Of a DNA stretch of 64,000 bases, positions 44,174 to 54,375 are shown in pieces. Under the pieces are notes generated by a model, which saw only the letters and a list, made by a program, of their open reading frames with translations, did no database searches and was not told the DNA's origin. The DNA lies in NCBI GenBank assembly GCA_018287875.1, contig JAGVVL010000001.1, positions 7,688,001-7,752,000 of the forward strand, read 5' to 3'. The stretch's first letter is position 1, and every line of letters starts with the position of its first letter. A program made the translations under genes and the position numbers. The DNA is from Nigrospora sphaerica. Its lineage: Eukaryota; Ascomycota; Sordariomycetes; Amphisphaeriales; Apiosporaceae.

Positions 44174-46449
44174 CTCGCAGGACGGGCAATCGAAAGAGGA
44201 TACCAAGTGCGCACACTCTTTGCTTCGGCAGGACTGTGCTGGCGGGCTTTTGCTTGCGACTGGGAAGTAGGATACAGCGAGCCCGGGGTTGCAGAAATCG
44301 AAGACTCTTGGTACTAGCAACAGAGTTGATTCTCTTGGGTTCGCCGGATGTGCACGTGATGCACCCAACCACATCCCATGTCGTCGGAAGCTCCACCAGA
44401 GCGAGCAACTACCACAACGAGCCACGACGCAGGCAAGTAGGCACTTCACCTTTTCGATTCCAGCGACTCAATGTTCTCCCTACATTCTTAGGTTGGTTTG
44501 GCGAGGTAATTGCATAAAACTTGTTAAGCTGCCTGGTCTTTCCTTAACCAACCGGACTTTCCTGGAGCTAAGGAACATCAGCTGTCACTCAGGAGCATGT
44601 CAATACCTACCTGCCTACCTAACGTAGCAATCACTAATCCCCAGACATCATAGGTTTTTGAGTTTGTGGCCTTAAATATAGGCCGGTACCAAATAGCCGA
44701 TGCTGAACGCTATGATATTAAGTCAGCGTGCGCGGAGGTACCGGGTCACTTCTTCTAGTAACGGGGCGGGAAATAGATTCCGTTTTTGTCGCATCGATGC
44801 GGCCGCGTATTCCGCATATATACCGGCCGTGACCTACGACGTCGCAACCACACTGCCATGCCTTTCATTATTCAGCTACATGGGCAAGCAACCAAGCCCA
44901 CGTGTTATGGACCATTTTCCTGCTTTGTTGAGGTTGAGGCCATTGGTCCCGAAGGGGGGATACTAACTTCGGATGCGTGTTCGCTCGTTTGTGGTTGAGT
45001 ACATGCTTTACCCACACTTAGGTACTTAGGTAAGCAAGTAGGTAAGTAGGCAGCTACTCGACTATCAAGGACGGGGCGATTTATACATCCTCATTCATTT
45101 GTTACTGAGCACGATGTCCAACCGTCAGTACTTTTCAAATGGTCAGGTCTTTCTAGGCCCAGTACTTCGCCAGACAACGTTAAGTACCTCATTCTATGAA
45201 GGATTTCGATCAGTAGAGAAGTACATTTCATAAGTTAAACTACTTAGGGCACCTGGAATTACCTGCGGCTCTCAGATAGGCAGGCGCGACGCCGTTTGCA
45301 CCCGTACTCGGCTTTCGCAACTCCTCCAGTCCCTTCGTCGACTCTTGAAACACCCAATAGGTTACCGTTCCTCGTTTGTTTCTTCTTGCGGATATTCACC
45401 TACCTCTCCCGCATCACTTGTCTGTCATCCATATCTTCGCCGTGTCACCGTCTCGACTCACTCTACCTTTAACATTCGAGCACTCCGTATGTTCGTTGTC
45501 CGTTTGCTCCTAAAGCCGTTCCTGCCATTAGATTACCTCACGATCAGCCTTGGTACACCGTCACGCATTTCCACCCTTTTCCCTTCATGCCCCGACTTCC
45601 TTCCTCTCTTGCCCTTACATCATTCTGTCTGGACGGCTACCATTCCCAGGCTAATCGCGCCAGTCGGATACCTCAGTTTCGGAGTCTCATCTTTTCCCTC
45701 CCAGTAAGTATTTCTTTTCTCCCCAAACAATCACCCTTCCCTTGTCGCTGCTCTGGGTAACTTTTCTCCCGGAAAAGATATTGCGGCGCCCCTGTTCCTT
45801 ATCTTTGTTGAGCAGTATTTCCCCCACCCCCGCCGTTTGCCAGGCAACTTTGACGGGCTACCGAGGTATTTCCTCAAGACTACAACACCGTCTTTCACCT
45901 GCAGGTTTCTTCCTTCTACTTTTCGTTGCCTAGCAACGAACGGGACGCTTCGAAACGTCGTCCTTAAGGTTAGGTGGTTTTTTCACCGACGCCAATCGAC
46001 TTGGTACGAAGGCTTGATTTTAAAGCCAAGGACTTGCCAACCCACAGATCTCATCATTTGGTTTGCATTCTTTCGACATCCGGTATACCTTCTACGAATC
46101 TGTACTTGGCGCTCGACGACAAAGCCTGTTGCCTGGGCTGCCAGCACTGCACAGGTACCCTCCTTCTCATCCATCTTGATCGTAAGTCATCATTTCTTCG
46201 ACTTGGCCACTTTCATCCAGTCACAACACCCGCTGTTGTGTCAGACGTCTCTTCTCTACTTTCCCCGTTTCTCTTCTCCTCTCCGTGCAACCCCTTTGGC
46301 GAAGCCTTTAAGTCAACCTCATACCTTGTGGCCATCCTCTCGGTCAGCTGCCTCGCTGGGTTGCTCCTGCAACCCAAAACTTACGGTCTACCAGTTCCAT
46401 GTTCACCCACTGATCTTGCAACACTCTGATTCCACATCTGAAACAGGCC
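44174..46449. other. divergent promoter region, AT-richer, with long pyrimidine-rich leader
   Basis: It lies between ARL2 and the GNAT gene. Around 45020-45055 there are interspersed GTAGGTA/TTAGGTA units, and TACCTACC-type repeats near 44610-44625. From about 45300 to 46440 the plus strand is very pyrimidine-rich (CTTCC, TTTCTTTTC), typical of a long 5' leader; GTAAGT-like donors at about 45703 and 46180 suggest leader introns. No protein gene is seen. Confidence 0.5.
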
Positions 46450-48913
46450 ATGGACGCACAAAGTAAACGCCAACAGTGGCACGATCACTGGTCTCTTCAT
46501 ACTGCAACTGACGATGGCCACGATGAATCGCACGTCAAGTCAGGGGCGTTGAATTCTTTCACGGCGGCAGGAGAGAAAGAACCAACGACCGGCCAGTCGG
46601 TGGCCGGGACTACTCCTGCGACCCCTGCCCATACCCATGGTCACTACTGTGTTGGTGTTGCGACTACTCACGGTTCACAAGGTGCCACGGCTAGCACCTC
46701 CTTTACGCAGCGACTGTTTGCAGGAAATCAGCTCGAACAGAGTCGTTGGAATAGAAGCCGCGATCAACCTCGAGGGCACCAGCTTCAAAAGCGGCCCGTC
46801 TTGGAAAGATACCCACCCCAAGATTTCATCCGAGCAAGCGACCAATTCTGCCAGACAACAAATGGCTCCGAAGGTACCGTAACTCATGTTTACAGCTCAC
46901 ACCTGCCTCGCGAGGCCCTCAAGACCCCCTTTTCCGCTGCTTCTCGTAATCATCCAGAACTGCCTCCTCACCTACGCAGCAGACCCCTGCCTGTGTCTTC
47001 CCAGGGTTCTGCATTGCATCAGACTTCTCAGAATAAACCGAATACGGCGCCGTCTTCCGAGGGTTTTCAAGCTCCGATTGCCGCTGTCGGTTGTCTCAAT
47101 CCAACTTCTGAAGTCGACGTTATCCCCCCGCATCTCCGTGGACTTTCTAGGTCCTCGCCACCAGCCCCTCGTTCTTGCGGCGCATACACGGCTGCATCCT
47201 TATTGGACGCAACTGGTGCGGTCGTTCAGAATGGTCCTATCGATGGGGAAAACATATCAACGGCGTTCGGTGCAACCTTTGGTACAGGAATTGCCTCGAA
47301 GTCTCCCCAGAGCTCAGTCGCTGCTTTCGAAACGCAGCAGACTTTTGAACACCAAGATGAACCAGTTGCCCACAAGCAAACACAGGAGTTTACAAACGAA
47401 CCCACGCGTCAAGGCGGCTGCGAGGTAATTCAACATTTTCCACCTGGATCTTCGCCGAAGTCGAGGGTAGAATTTGCCGAAAATGCCAGCGCTCCTGGCT
47501 GGAAGCCGACTTACCAACTCGAAACAAGACCGCATGGTACATCTTCTGCTTCCACCCATCGAAGCCTCGACTCTGAGCTGGTATTTGACGATGCGCCTGT
47601 CGTTCCACCCGGTATGGACTGGGAGGCCTCCACGTATGACCCAACAGCTCCGCCGGATTTGCGTTGGGAGCTACCTACAGAGCAGCCGGTTGAGCAAGAC
47701 TGGAACGTAACACGTCGACCCAGAAGGCAGGCCATACGGAGCGATCCTGAACTAAGTGGAAGCACAGATTCCAAAGGCAACTTCCGATTGCATCTCCCCA
47801 GCTTTCTCCAAAGATGGATACTTGACTGGCTCGGAGGTGTCCCGGGAGAGCTGGAGACATCCTTTCTGGAAGAATCTGGCCATTGGCTGTGCGATGTCGA
47901 TACATCTTCCGGTCGCTTGATTCCTACCGTTGTACAGCCCGCGAGCAAGCGCAGTAGGTTGTCCAAAACCTCTCTGCAAATCGTGTTTCTGATGCATAGC
48001 AGACCCCCGCGATGATGAACGTCAACCGCAAGGACTCACTCTCTCTTCGGAACTCAGAATCAAAGCCAAATGCAGCAAGCAGCAAAAGAAAGAAGCTGCC
48101 AAGCGGCGACTATTGATAGCACAACAGGACTTCGAGAGTAAGCTGGAGATGGCGAAGATAAAAGAAGAAGACCAAAAGCACCTAGAGCGTTTCAGATGCC
48201 GCATCGAGTGCCATCTACGTCCAGCGCAAGAGGAGGACATGAGCGATGTCGCCGCCATCTACAACGAGGAGGTCCGAATCGGCTGGCGCGCGCTGGACCA
48301 GGAACCGGTACCGGCCGAAAAGTTCCGCAACGTCCTGGCAGTCACTCATCGCCAGGGTCTGCCCTTTTTCGTTGCTATGAGTGGCTGGCGAGATCCGAGT
48401 GTCCCGGTAAAAGAAGCAGGCCACAAGGTGATTGGATTCGCCTTCGTCGACATCGCAGGCCGTGGCATCATCGGTTCCACGGAGACGCACTCCAGAACTC
48501 TTCGACTTTACGTTGCGGTTAAGCCTGAGAGCAGAAAGAGTCGGGTTGGTACTGCACTGATCGACGCGGTCTTGCATCTGGTATCACCTCAATACACCGC
48601 GAAGGAGAGAGCTTATCAGTTTGTGAACCCGCACAACATTCCCATCTACCGTGCAATGCCGCAGAACCCTAGGGCTCGCTCATGGCGATCGGTTTTCATG
48701 GAGGTGTATGTGGAGAATCTCCGCGAGAAGAAGTTGACCGAACAGGGCGCCGAGTACCAGGCAGTTTGGAACTGGCTTGAAGAGGATCATCACATGATGT
48801 TGATCAACCACCTCGAGATGTGTAACAAGGCTTCGCATCTCTCTAATCAGTGGCTTGATCGTCTGCTCTTTGAGCACAAGTGTCGTAATCCGATCTCAAT
48901 GGCTGGTGAGTAA
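46450..48913 (+). CDS. GNAT-like acetyltransferase-domain protein with long disordered N-terminus
   Basis: Two exons, 46450-47953 and 48003-48913 (49-nt intron), give 804 aa. The first 480 residues are low-complexity and unstructured. A short conserved stretch at about residues 450-490 (FLQRWILDWLGGVPGELETSFLE) precedes the intron, followed by a charged helix (CSKQQKKEAAKRRLLIAQQDF). The C-terminal 230 residues form a GNAT-like fold, with CHLRPAQEEDMSDVAAIYNEE, KVIGFAFVDIAGRG, LRLYVAVKPESRKSRVGTALIDAVL (acetyl-CoA loop region) and an ending FMEVYVENL. The substrate is unknown. The intron is needed to join the two open frames: its GTAGGT donor and AG acceptor restore phase, although 49 nt is short. 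A GTGAGT lies across the stop region at 48908, so a small third exon cannot be excluded. Confidence 0.8.
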
Positions 48914-50303
48914 GCCGTCTGTGCTCCTTGGACCCCAGCTAATTTTCCGGAGGACGATTGTATATCTGATCCTGGAAGGAAATAACGACTAAGCGGTCCT
49001 AAAATATTGCCAAAGCGAGAATAGATCGCGGGAAACTCTGCATATTGGGTCGAAATTGCTAGGGCTTGTGTATAAGATGGATGAAAGGCCATCAATGGTT
49101 GCTCGAACCTGCAGCATCGAGATACGGTCCTTGACCACACCAAAATAGCCTTCGAGGAGACGGTTTTGATGAGGCAAACGCGCATGATGCTGCGTTTTTT
49201 CCTCTGGGCTCATGCCACCCTCTGGGGGAAACGATGCCGTCTGGGCCAGACGAGATACGGGTGGCCTTGATGCTGCGTATAAGCACAATGGAATATCGCG
49301 ATCATAGGACTAGATGAAGCGGTTGAGTTTCAGAATACGGAGTGCCTAGGAGAGTGTGTGCTCCGCGGTACATATTATATTCCTAGTTATCAAATTGTTG
49401 TGACTTGCTTTCCGACCCGGGGGAAGCCGGACTATTGGAATTCGCACCCAGATGGCAACTTATTCCCTCAGCGTTCAGTTTCGACGGGAGATATGAAACT
49501 ACAGACTGGCTGTGATTACGCGTCAGGCTGAAACCATTTGGTGGCTGTTCTTCGTACCTGTGTAAACCAAAGGGCATGCGACTGCTGTCCACGCTGATCT
49601 TACCTCTGTAGGGGGTTGGTTGACAGTAAGCAACCGCTTGTCTGGGATGACATTGCCTTCCTTAGGAACATATTGGTTGTTGCTATAGAAATTGGGCTGG
49701 ATACCTTCTGTACTTCTTACATAGGTAAGCCGGAGTTTCCAATACTCTCAGAGAGTATACCTTGGGCCGCATCAAGTGTAATCATTTATTTTCGTGGGAC
49801 TTTATAGCCTCGAGAAAGCCGGTCCCATGAAAATTTGCTCTGACGATCCATTTTATAGTGTAGGGGTTTTTGTTAGGTGGCCAACGTTGCCCAGCGCTTG
49901 TGTTTATGCGCCGTCACAATGCCCGGAAGAAGTGTGCGTGGTATCTCTAGTAAGAAGGCGCGAAGATTGTGATGCTGCCTTTCAGCAAGCCGTGCCTTGT
50001 ACAAGATGCAGACATTCCTATCTCCATATCCAGCGGCATGTCGGGAGTCGGTGGGTGCGTCCACCACCGGCCAATGGACGGCTGGATCGCTGATGCCAGA
50101 CCATTTTGGGAAGAGAGCTCCGGCTCTGCAGGTCTTGGGTTGCAGTACTCCGTATACGACAGAGCACCTCTGCATCATCTTGCTCGCGATCTGCAACCCA
50201 GCATCATTGTAGTTGTAGTGGATCATGTAGCAGTCAGGGTTTTCCCTACTCCCATCCCCCATAGACTGTAGTCGATCCCGATACACCATCCAAGCCTGTC
50301 ACG
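48914..50303. other. spacer between the GNAT gene and the hydrolase gene
   Basis: AT-richer than average. No gene is supported; the short frames at 49616-50290 show no protein character. Confidence 0.5.
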
Positions 50304-50955
50304 ATGAGAGTTTTCGCCCTCATTTGCGCCGCGATCGCCGGCCTCCCTGTCGCCCTCGCCACGACGGCGATGGGTACAGTTGACAACGGCCCTTTCCCGG
50401 AGGACCTCAATGGGTCCAACTTCACGTACCCTTGGCCGGTGAAGCTCTACCGGTTCGCTTCCCAGCAGCAGGACCTGGAGATGGCGTTCATGGACGTGGC
50501 ACCGACTTGCGAGCCCAACGGGAAGGTCGTGCTGGCTCTTCACGGGAAGAACTTCTGCGGGGCCACCTGGGAGGCGACGGCCCGGGAGCTGGCGGCGACA
50601 GGCCACCGGGTGATCTTGACCGACCAAGTGGGCTTCTGCAAGTCAAGTAAGCCCAAGGCCTACCAGTTCAGCTTGCAGCAGCTCGCCCTGAACACGCACG
50701 GTCTGCTCGGGGCCTTGGGCATCGAGACAGTCACCGTCATGGGTCATTCGATGGGCGGCATGATGGCGGCGCGGTACGGACTGATGTTCCCGGAGAGCGT
50801 CGAACGGCTGGTCCTGGTCAACCCCATCGGGCTCGAGGACTGGAAGGCCAAGGGCGTGCCGTACCGGAGCATCGACGACCTGTACGCGTCGGAGACGGCG
50901 AGCAACTACACGTCGATCCGCAACTACGTAAGCCAGTCCCGAATATGATTTCTCT

Positions 50956-50997
<42 letters not shown>

Positions 50998-51474
50998 GCC
51001 CGGCACCTCCGGGCCTCCACGGGAATACTCCAGGCGCCCGCGCGCCGAGCAGGGAGAGGCTGACCCCGAGGGCTGCAGCAACAAGCCACCTACTACGTCG
51101 GCACTTGGGACGCGGCCTACGACGTCTGGGTCAACATGCTCGCCAACATCTACCAGGGCAGCCGGGGCGCGGCCCACGCCTTCGACCAGGCGCTCGTGAC
51201 CGACATGGTCCTCACGCAGCCCGTCGTCTACGAGCTCGGCGGCCTCCGGCCGCGCACGCTGCTGATCATCGGCGAGAAGGACAACACGGCCATCGGCAAA
51301 CAATGGAGCCCGCCCGACGTCCAGGCCGCCCTAGGCCGGTACGACATCTTGGGCAAGGCGGCGGCGGCGGCGATTCCCGAGTCGGCGCTCGTCGAGTTTG
51401 CAGATCTGGGTCACGCGCCGCAGATTCAGGACCCCGCCAGGTTCCACGCTGCCCTGTTGGATTGGCTGCAGTGA
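50304..51474 (+). CDS. secreted alpha/beta hydrolase
   Basis: A predicted secreted hydrolase of 339 aa, with exons 50304-50927 and 51079-51474 (151-nt intron). A signal peptide (MRVFALICAAIAGLPVALAT) is followed by an alpha/beta-hydrolase fold: VVLALHGKNFCGATW (oxyanion region), VILTDQVGFCKSSKP, and the nucleophile elbow VTVMGHSMGGMMAARYG with Ser149. The acid is probably Asp276 (IIGEKDNTAIG) and the base His320 (LGHAPQIQDPARFH). The two exons join as RNYQQATYYVGTWDAAY. The substrate is not predictable; the closest flavour is that of bacterial-type lipolytic or dehalogenase-like hydrolases. The intron holds a 38-nt T run, unusual for this window. Confidence 0.88.
50959..50996 (+). repeat. 38-nt poly-T tract inside the hydrolase intron
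   Basis: An uninterrupted T run just after the 5' splice site region. It may act as an unusually long polypyrimidine tract, or be a polyA-type insertion on the opposite strand, or reflect sequencing length uncertainty. Confidence 0.95.
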
Positions 51475-51972
51475 AATGCCATGACCTCCGTGCCGCCTAG
51501 ATATCTCGCTGGGTGGACGCATGCGTATAAGTACCTGGGATGGGGTAAAAGACTAGATGGCTTTGCCGGAGCTGGGTGGCATTGTTTCGGTCTCGGCAGC
51601 TTAGGTACTCAACGCACATTGTACGTTATGACGAACCTGGATCGCCTCCAGTGTCGAAGGGATAGTGATGGAGTAGACGTACCCTATCATGGGTGCACAA
51701 TCTATCCAGTCTTGGTGTTGAGATTGTATTGCTTCTGCAAGCTGACGGAAATCCCGTCAACTCGTCCATAGCTGAGTGGCTAACAATCATGGAAGCGATA
51801 AATGAATAAGCTTCAATTCCGAACTGTCTGAAATTACTATTTCCCGGCATGGTTCCTAGAGTTCCGTATTGTATTGTGTCACTATCAACGCTGGGACGGC
51901 ACCATCTCGCGTGACTCTGGAAAATCTAGTATATAGAATTTAATAAGCCACTTCTTCACCATCGAAACATGA
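51475..51972. other. spacer between hydrolase gene and tRNA
   Basis: The 3' flank of the hydrolase gene and the 5' flank of the tRNA. AT-rich over the last 150 nt. No gene is seen. Confidence 0.5.
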
Positions 51973-52044
51973 GGCCTGGTGGCCTAATGGTAAGGCGTCA
52001 GTTTTCGGCACTGAAGATTGCGGGTTCGAATCCCGTCTGGGTCG
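51973..52044 (+). tRNA. tRNA-Arg (anticodon TCG)
   Basis: A 72-nt tRNA without intron. The D stem is GCCT/AGGC around AATGGTA. The anticodon stem is TCAGT/ACTGA around loop TTTCGGC, giving anticodon TCG (arginine, codon CGA). The T arm is GCGGG-TTCGAAT-CCCGT. The acceptor stem GGCCTGG/CTGGGTC pairs with three G-T wobbles, and a fourth wobble closes the T stem. A TTTT run starts six bases downstream (52050), as expected for a Pol III terminator. Confidence 0.92.
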
Positions 52045-53130
52045 TCTCATTTTGCTCTCATGTACAATCCTTATTTGATGTTTTCTTTCTTTTTGTTCAC
52101 TTCGTCAGGTTCCTTATCCTGTTCCCAAAGCTCTTGCGTAACGTACAACCCCAAAGCGAAGGACGGACCGGTCGAGTAGGTACGTATGCGGTTAGCTTCT
52201 GATGGTTAAAGACAAGCTATGGTTCAAGAAGTCACGTGGCGTTATCATGCCGTTAAGGGCAAGGTTTGTTCGAGGTTGGTTTTAGTGGTTGCCACTGCTG
52301 GCATTGGTCTGGTGTTCGAAATTTAGGACAAATGCCGAAGACAGCTATGGCCGAGGGAAACCGCCCCCCAGAACTCTGTAAATCGACTACTCGTTCTTCT
52401 CTTGTAATGATTAGCTAGATTGTATTGGGAGCCGTCGGTCAATACGCCTACACGGCAAGATTAATTGCCAAAATCGGCTTGCCTGCGAACCCACTTGCCA
52501 GTGAATGGAATAAGAGGTAGCAACCGCTCGCCCCAAGCACCCGGGAGCCGGTGAAATGAACGGATTGGGTCTGGACCATGCAAGCCTGATACCGTTACGT
52601 ATGAGCCGAGCTACTTTTTATCTACGCGAGTCACTTCCTTCTTACCTTGGCAAATACCGACACGCTCTGATGATTATGTCGAGACAATTCCTTCCCAGGG
52701 CCCTAGTCAACCGTGTATAGCCGACAATCTATTGGCAAGAGCCAACCTCGAACCCCGGAATATAGCCCTGCTTTGTACCGAGTACGACGTGTGATCCGAA
52801 TGGATCCCCATCGCATCTGCGTGGTGGGGCGGGGAAACCTGGTTGTAAGCCAAAGCCGATCTCGGCAGCGTCCGTCCGTTTTCCAGGGTCCTACTTGTGT
52901 TTTCGCTGCGGGCGTTGGCCCAATTTCTGCAGCGATAAGCGGCCGAGTCGCCAAAAAGCCACCGGGCCTATCTCGTGGTGATCGTTAACTAGGGCAGAAA
53001 TCGTGGGCGCGCTGTGTAGGTCGCATCGCACCGCTTTCTCTTCTCCCTCTCCCCTCCCCCCCGCCCTCTCTCTTTCAATTCTAGGGCCGCAGGCGTGACG
53101 ACCCGAGGGCAAACGGCGCCAGCAAACATC
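52045..53130. other. spacer between tRNA and sideroflexin
   Basis: The T-rich tRNA 3' flank, then the sideroflexin promoter. The last 110 nt are CT-rich. No gene is seen. Confidence 0.5.
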
Positions 53131-54375
53131 ATGTCGGCGTCTCTCCCGGGCAACCGTGAACTGCCCGAGTCGCAATACGATCTCTCGACCTACTGGGGTC
53201 GCGTGAAGCAGACGGCTGGCATTACCGATCCGAGGTGAGGAACGAGTCCTCGCCACTCAAACAACAAAAGGAAGCGTCGTGGGTTAACCCTGGTGGCTCG
53301 CTGCAGGACGCTCCTCGCCGGCAAACATGGCCTCGAACAAGCGAAGAAGCTCATCGTCGCGTACAAGCAGGGGGACATCAAGGAGATGACCCCCGAGCTC
53401 TGGAAGGCCAAGAAGATCGTGGACGCCACGCTGCACCCCGGTACCGTTCCTCGAGGCCTCGGCCGACCGCTGCCCACGAAGCGGGCACTGACCAGGGAAA
53501 CACCATGACAGACACTGGCGAACCCGTCCTCCTACCCTTCCGCATGTCCTGCTTTGCGCTGTCCAACCTCGTCGTCACGGCCGGCATGCTCACGCCTGGC
53601 CTCAAGGTACGATATGAACATGCCCGCTACTGCCCGCGTCGGCACGCCAGCTTGTGAAAAGTACTGACAGGGCGTGTTGGGAAAGACGCCGGGAACGATC
53701 GCATGGCAGGTGGCCAATCAGTCGTTGAATGTGGCCATCAACAACGCCAATGCAAACAAGTCGTCGCCCCTGTCGTACGGCAAGATCGCTCAGTCGTATT
53801 TCCTCGCCGTGGGCGCCTCATGTTCGGTAGCCGTGGGCTTGAACTCGCTCGTGCCGCGTCTCAAGCGCGTCTCGCCGGCAACGCGGACCATCCTCGGCCG
53901 CCTCGTGCCCTTCGCCGCCGTCGCGTCGGCTGGCTTCCTCAACGTCTTCCTGATGCGCGGCGAGGAGATGCGCACCGGCATCGACGTGTATCCCGTCCTG
54001 TCGGACGCGGATAAGGCGCGGCTGGCGGCTGATGGCAAGGCCGAGAACGACGTGCCGAGCCTGGGCAAGAGCAAGAAGGCGGCCACCCTGGCCGTGACGG
54101 AGACGGCCATCAGCCGCGTGCTCAACAGCAGCCCCATCATGGTGGTGCCGCCCCTCGTCCTCGTCCGCCTGCAGAAGACGGAGTGGCTCAAGAAGCACCC
54201 CCGCTACACAACGCCCGTCAACCTCGCCCTGATTTTGGGCATGAGCTACCTGGCCCTGCCTTTCGCCCTTGCCGCCTTCCCCACGCGGCAGCGCATCAGC
54301 GCCGACAGCCTCGAGGAGGAGTTCCATGGCAAGGGCGGCGACGGCGGCATGGTTGTCTTCAACCGGGGCATCTAG
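53131..54375 (+). CDS. FSF1: sideroflexin, mitochondrial (serine/tricarboxylate carrier family)
   Basis: A mitochondrial inner-membrane carrier. Animal SFXN1 imports serine for one-carbon metabolism, and a similar role is inferred here. Four exons (53131-53234, 53307-53440, 53512-53606, 53671-54375; introns of 64-72 nt) give 345 aa. Diagnostic features are SQYDLSTYWGRVKQT, ITDPRTLLAG, PELWKAKKIVDATLHPDTGE (crossing junction 2), PVLLPFRMSCF, VVTAGMLTPGLKG, and ANQSLNVAINNANANKSS with the conserved NQS..N...N pattern. Several membrane helices follow (AQSYFLAVGASCSVAVGLN, ILGRLVPFAAVASAGFLNVF, LALILGMSYLALPFALAAF). There is no cleavable presequence, as usual for the family. All three junctions are phase-consistent. 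Confidence 0.95.

Noticed and set aside
45010..45060. telomere-like TTAGG units
   Set aside because: The units are GTAGGTA/TTAGGTA, few and irregular, not TTAGGG arrays; better seen as a short low-complexity promoter repeat.
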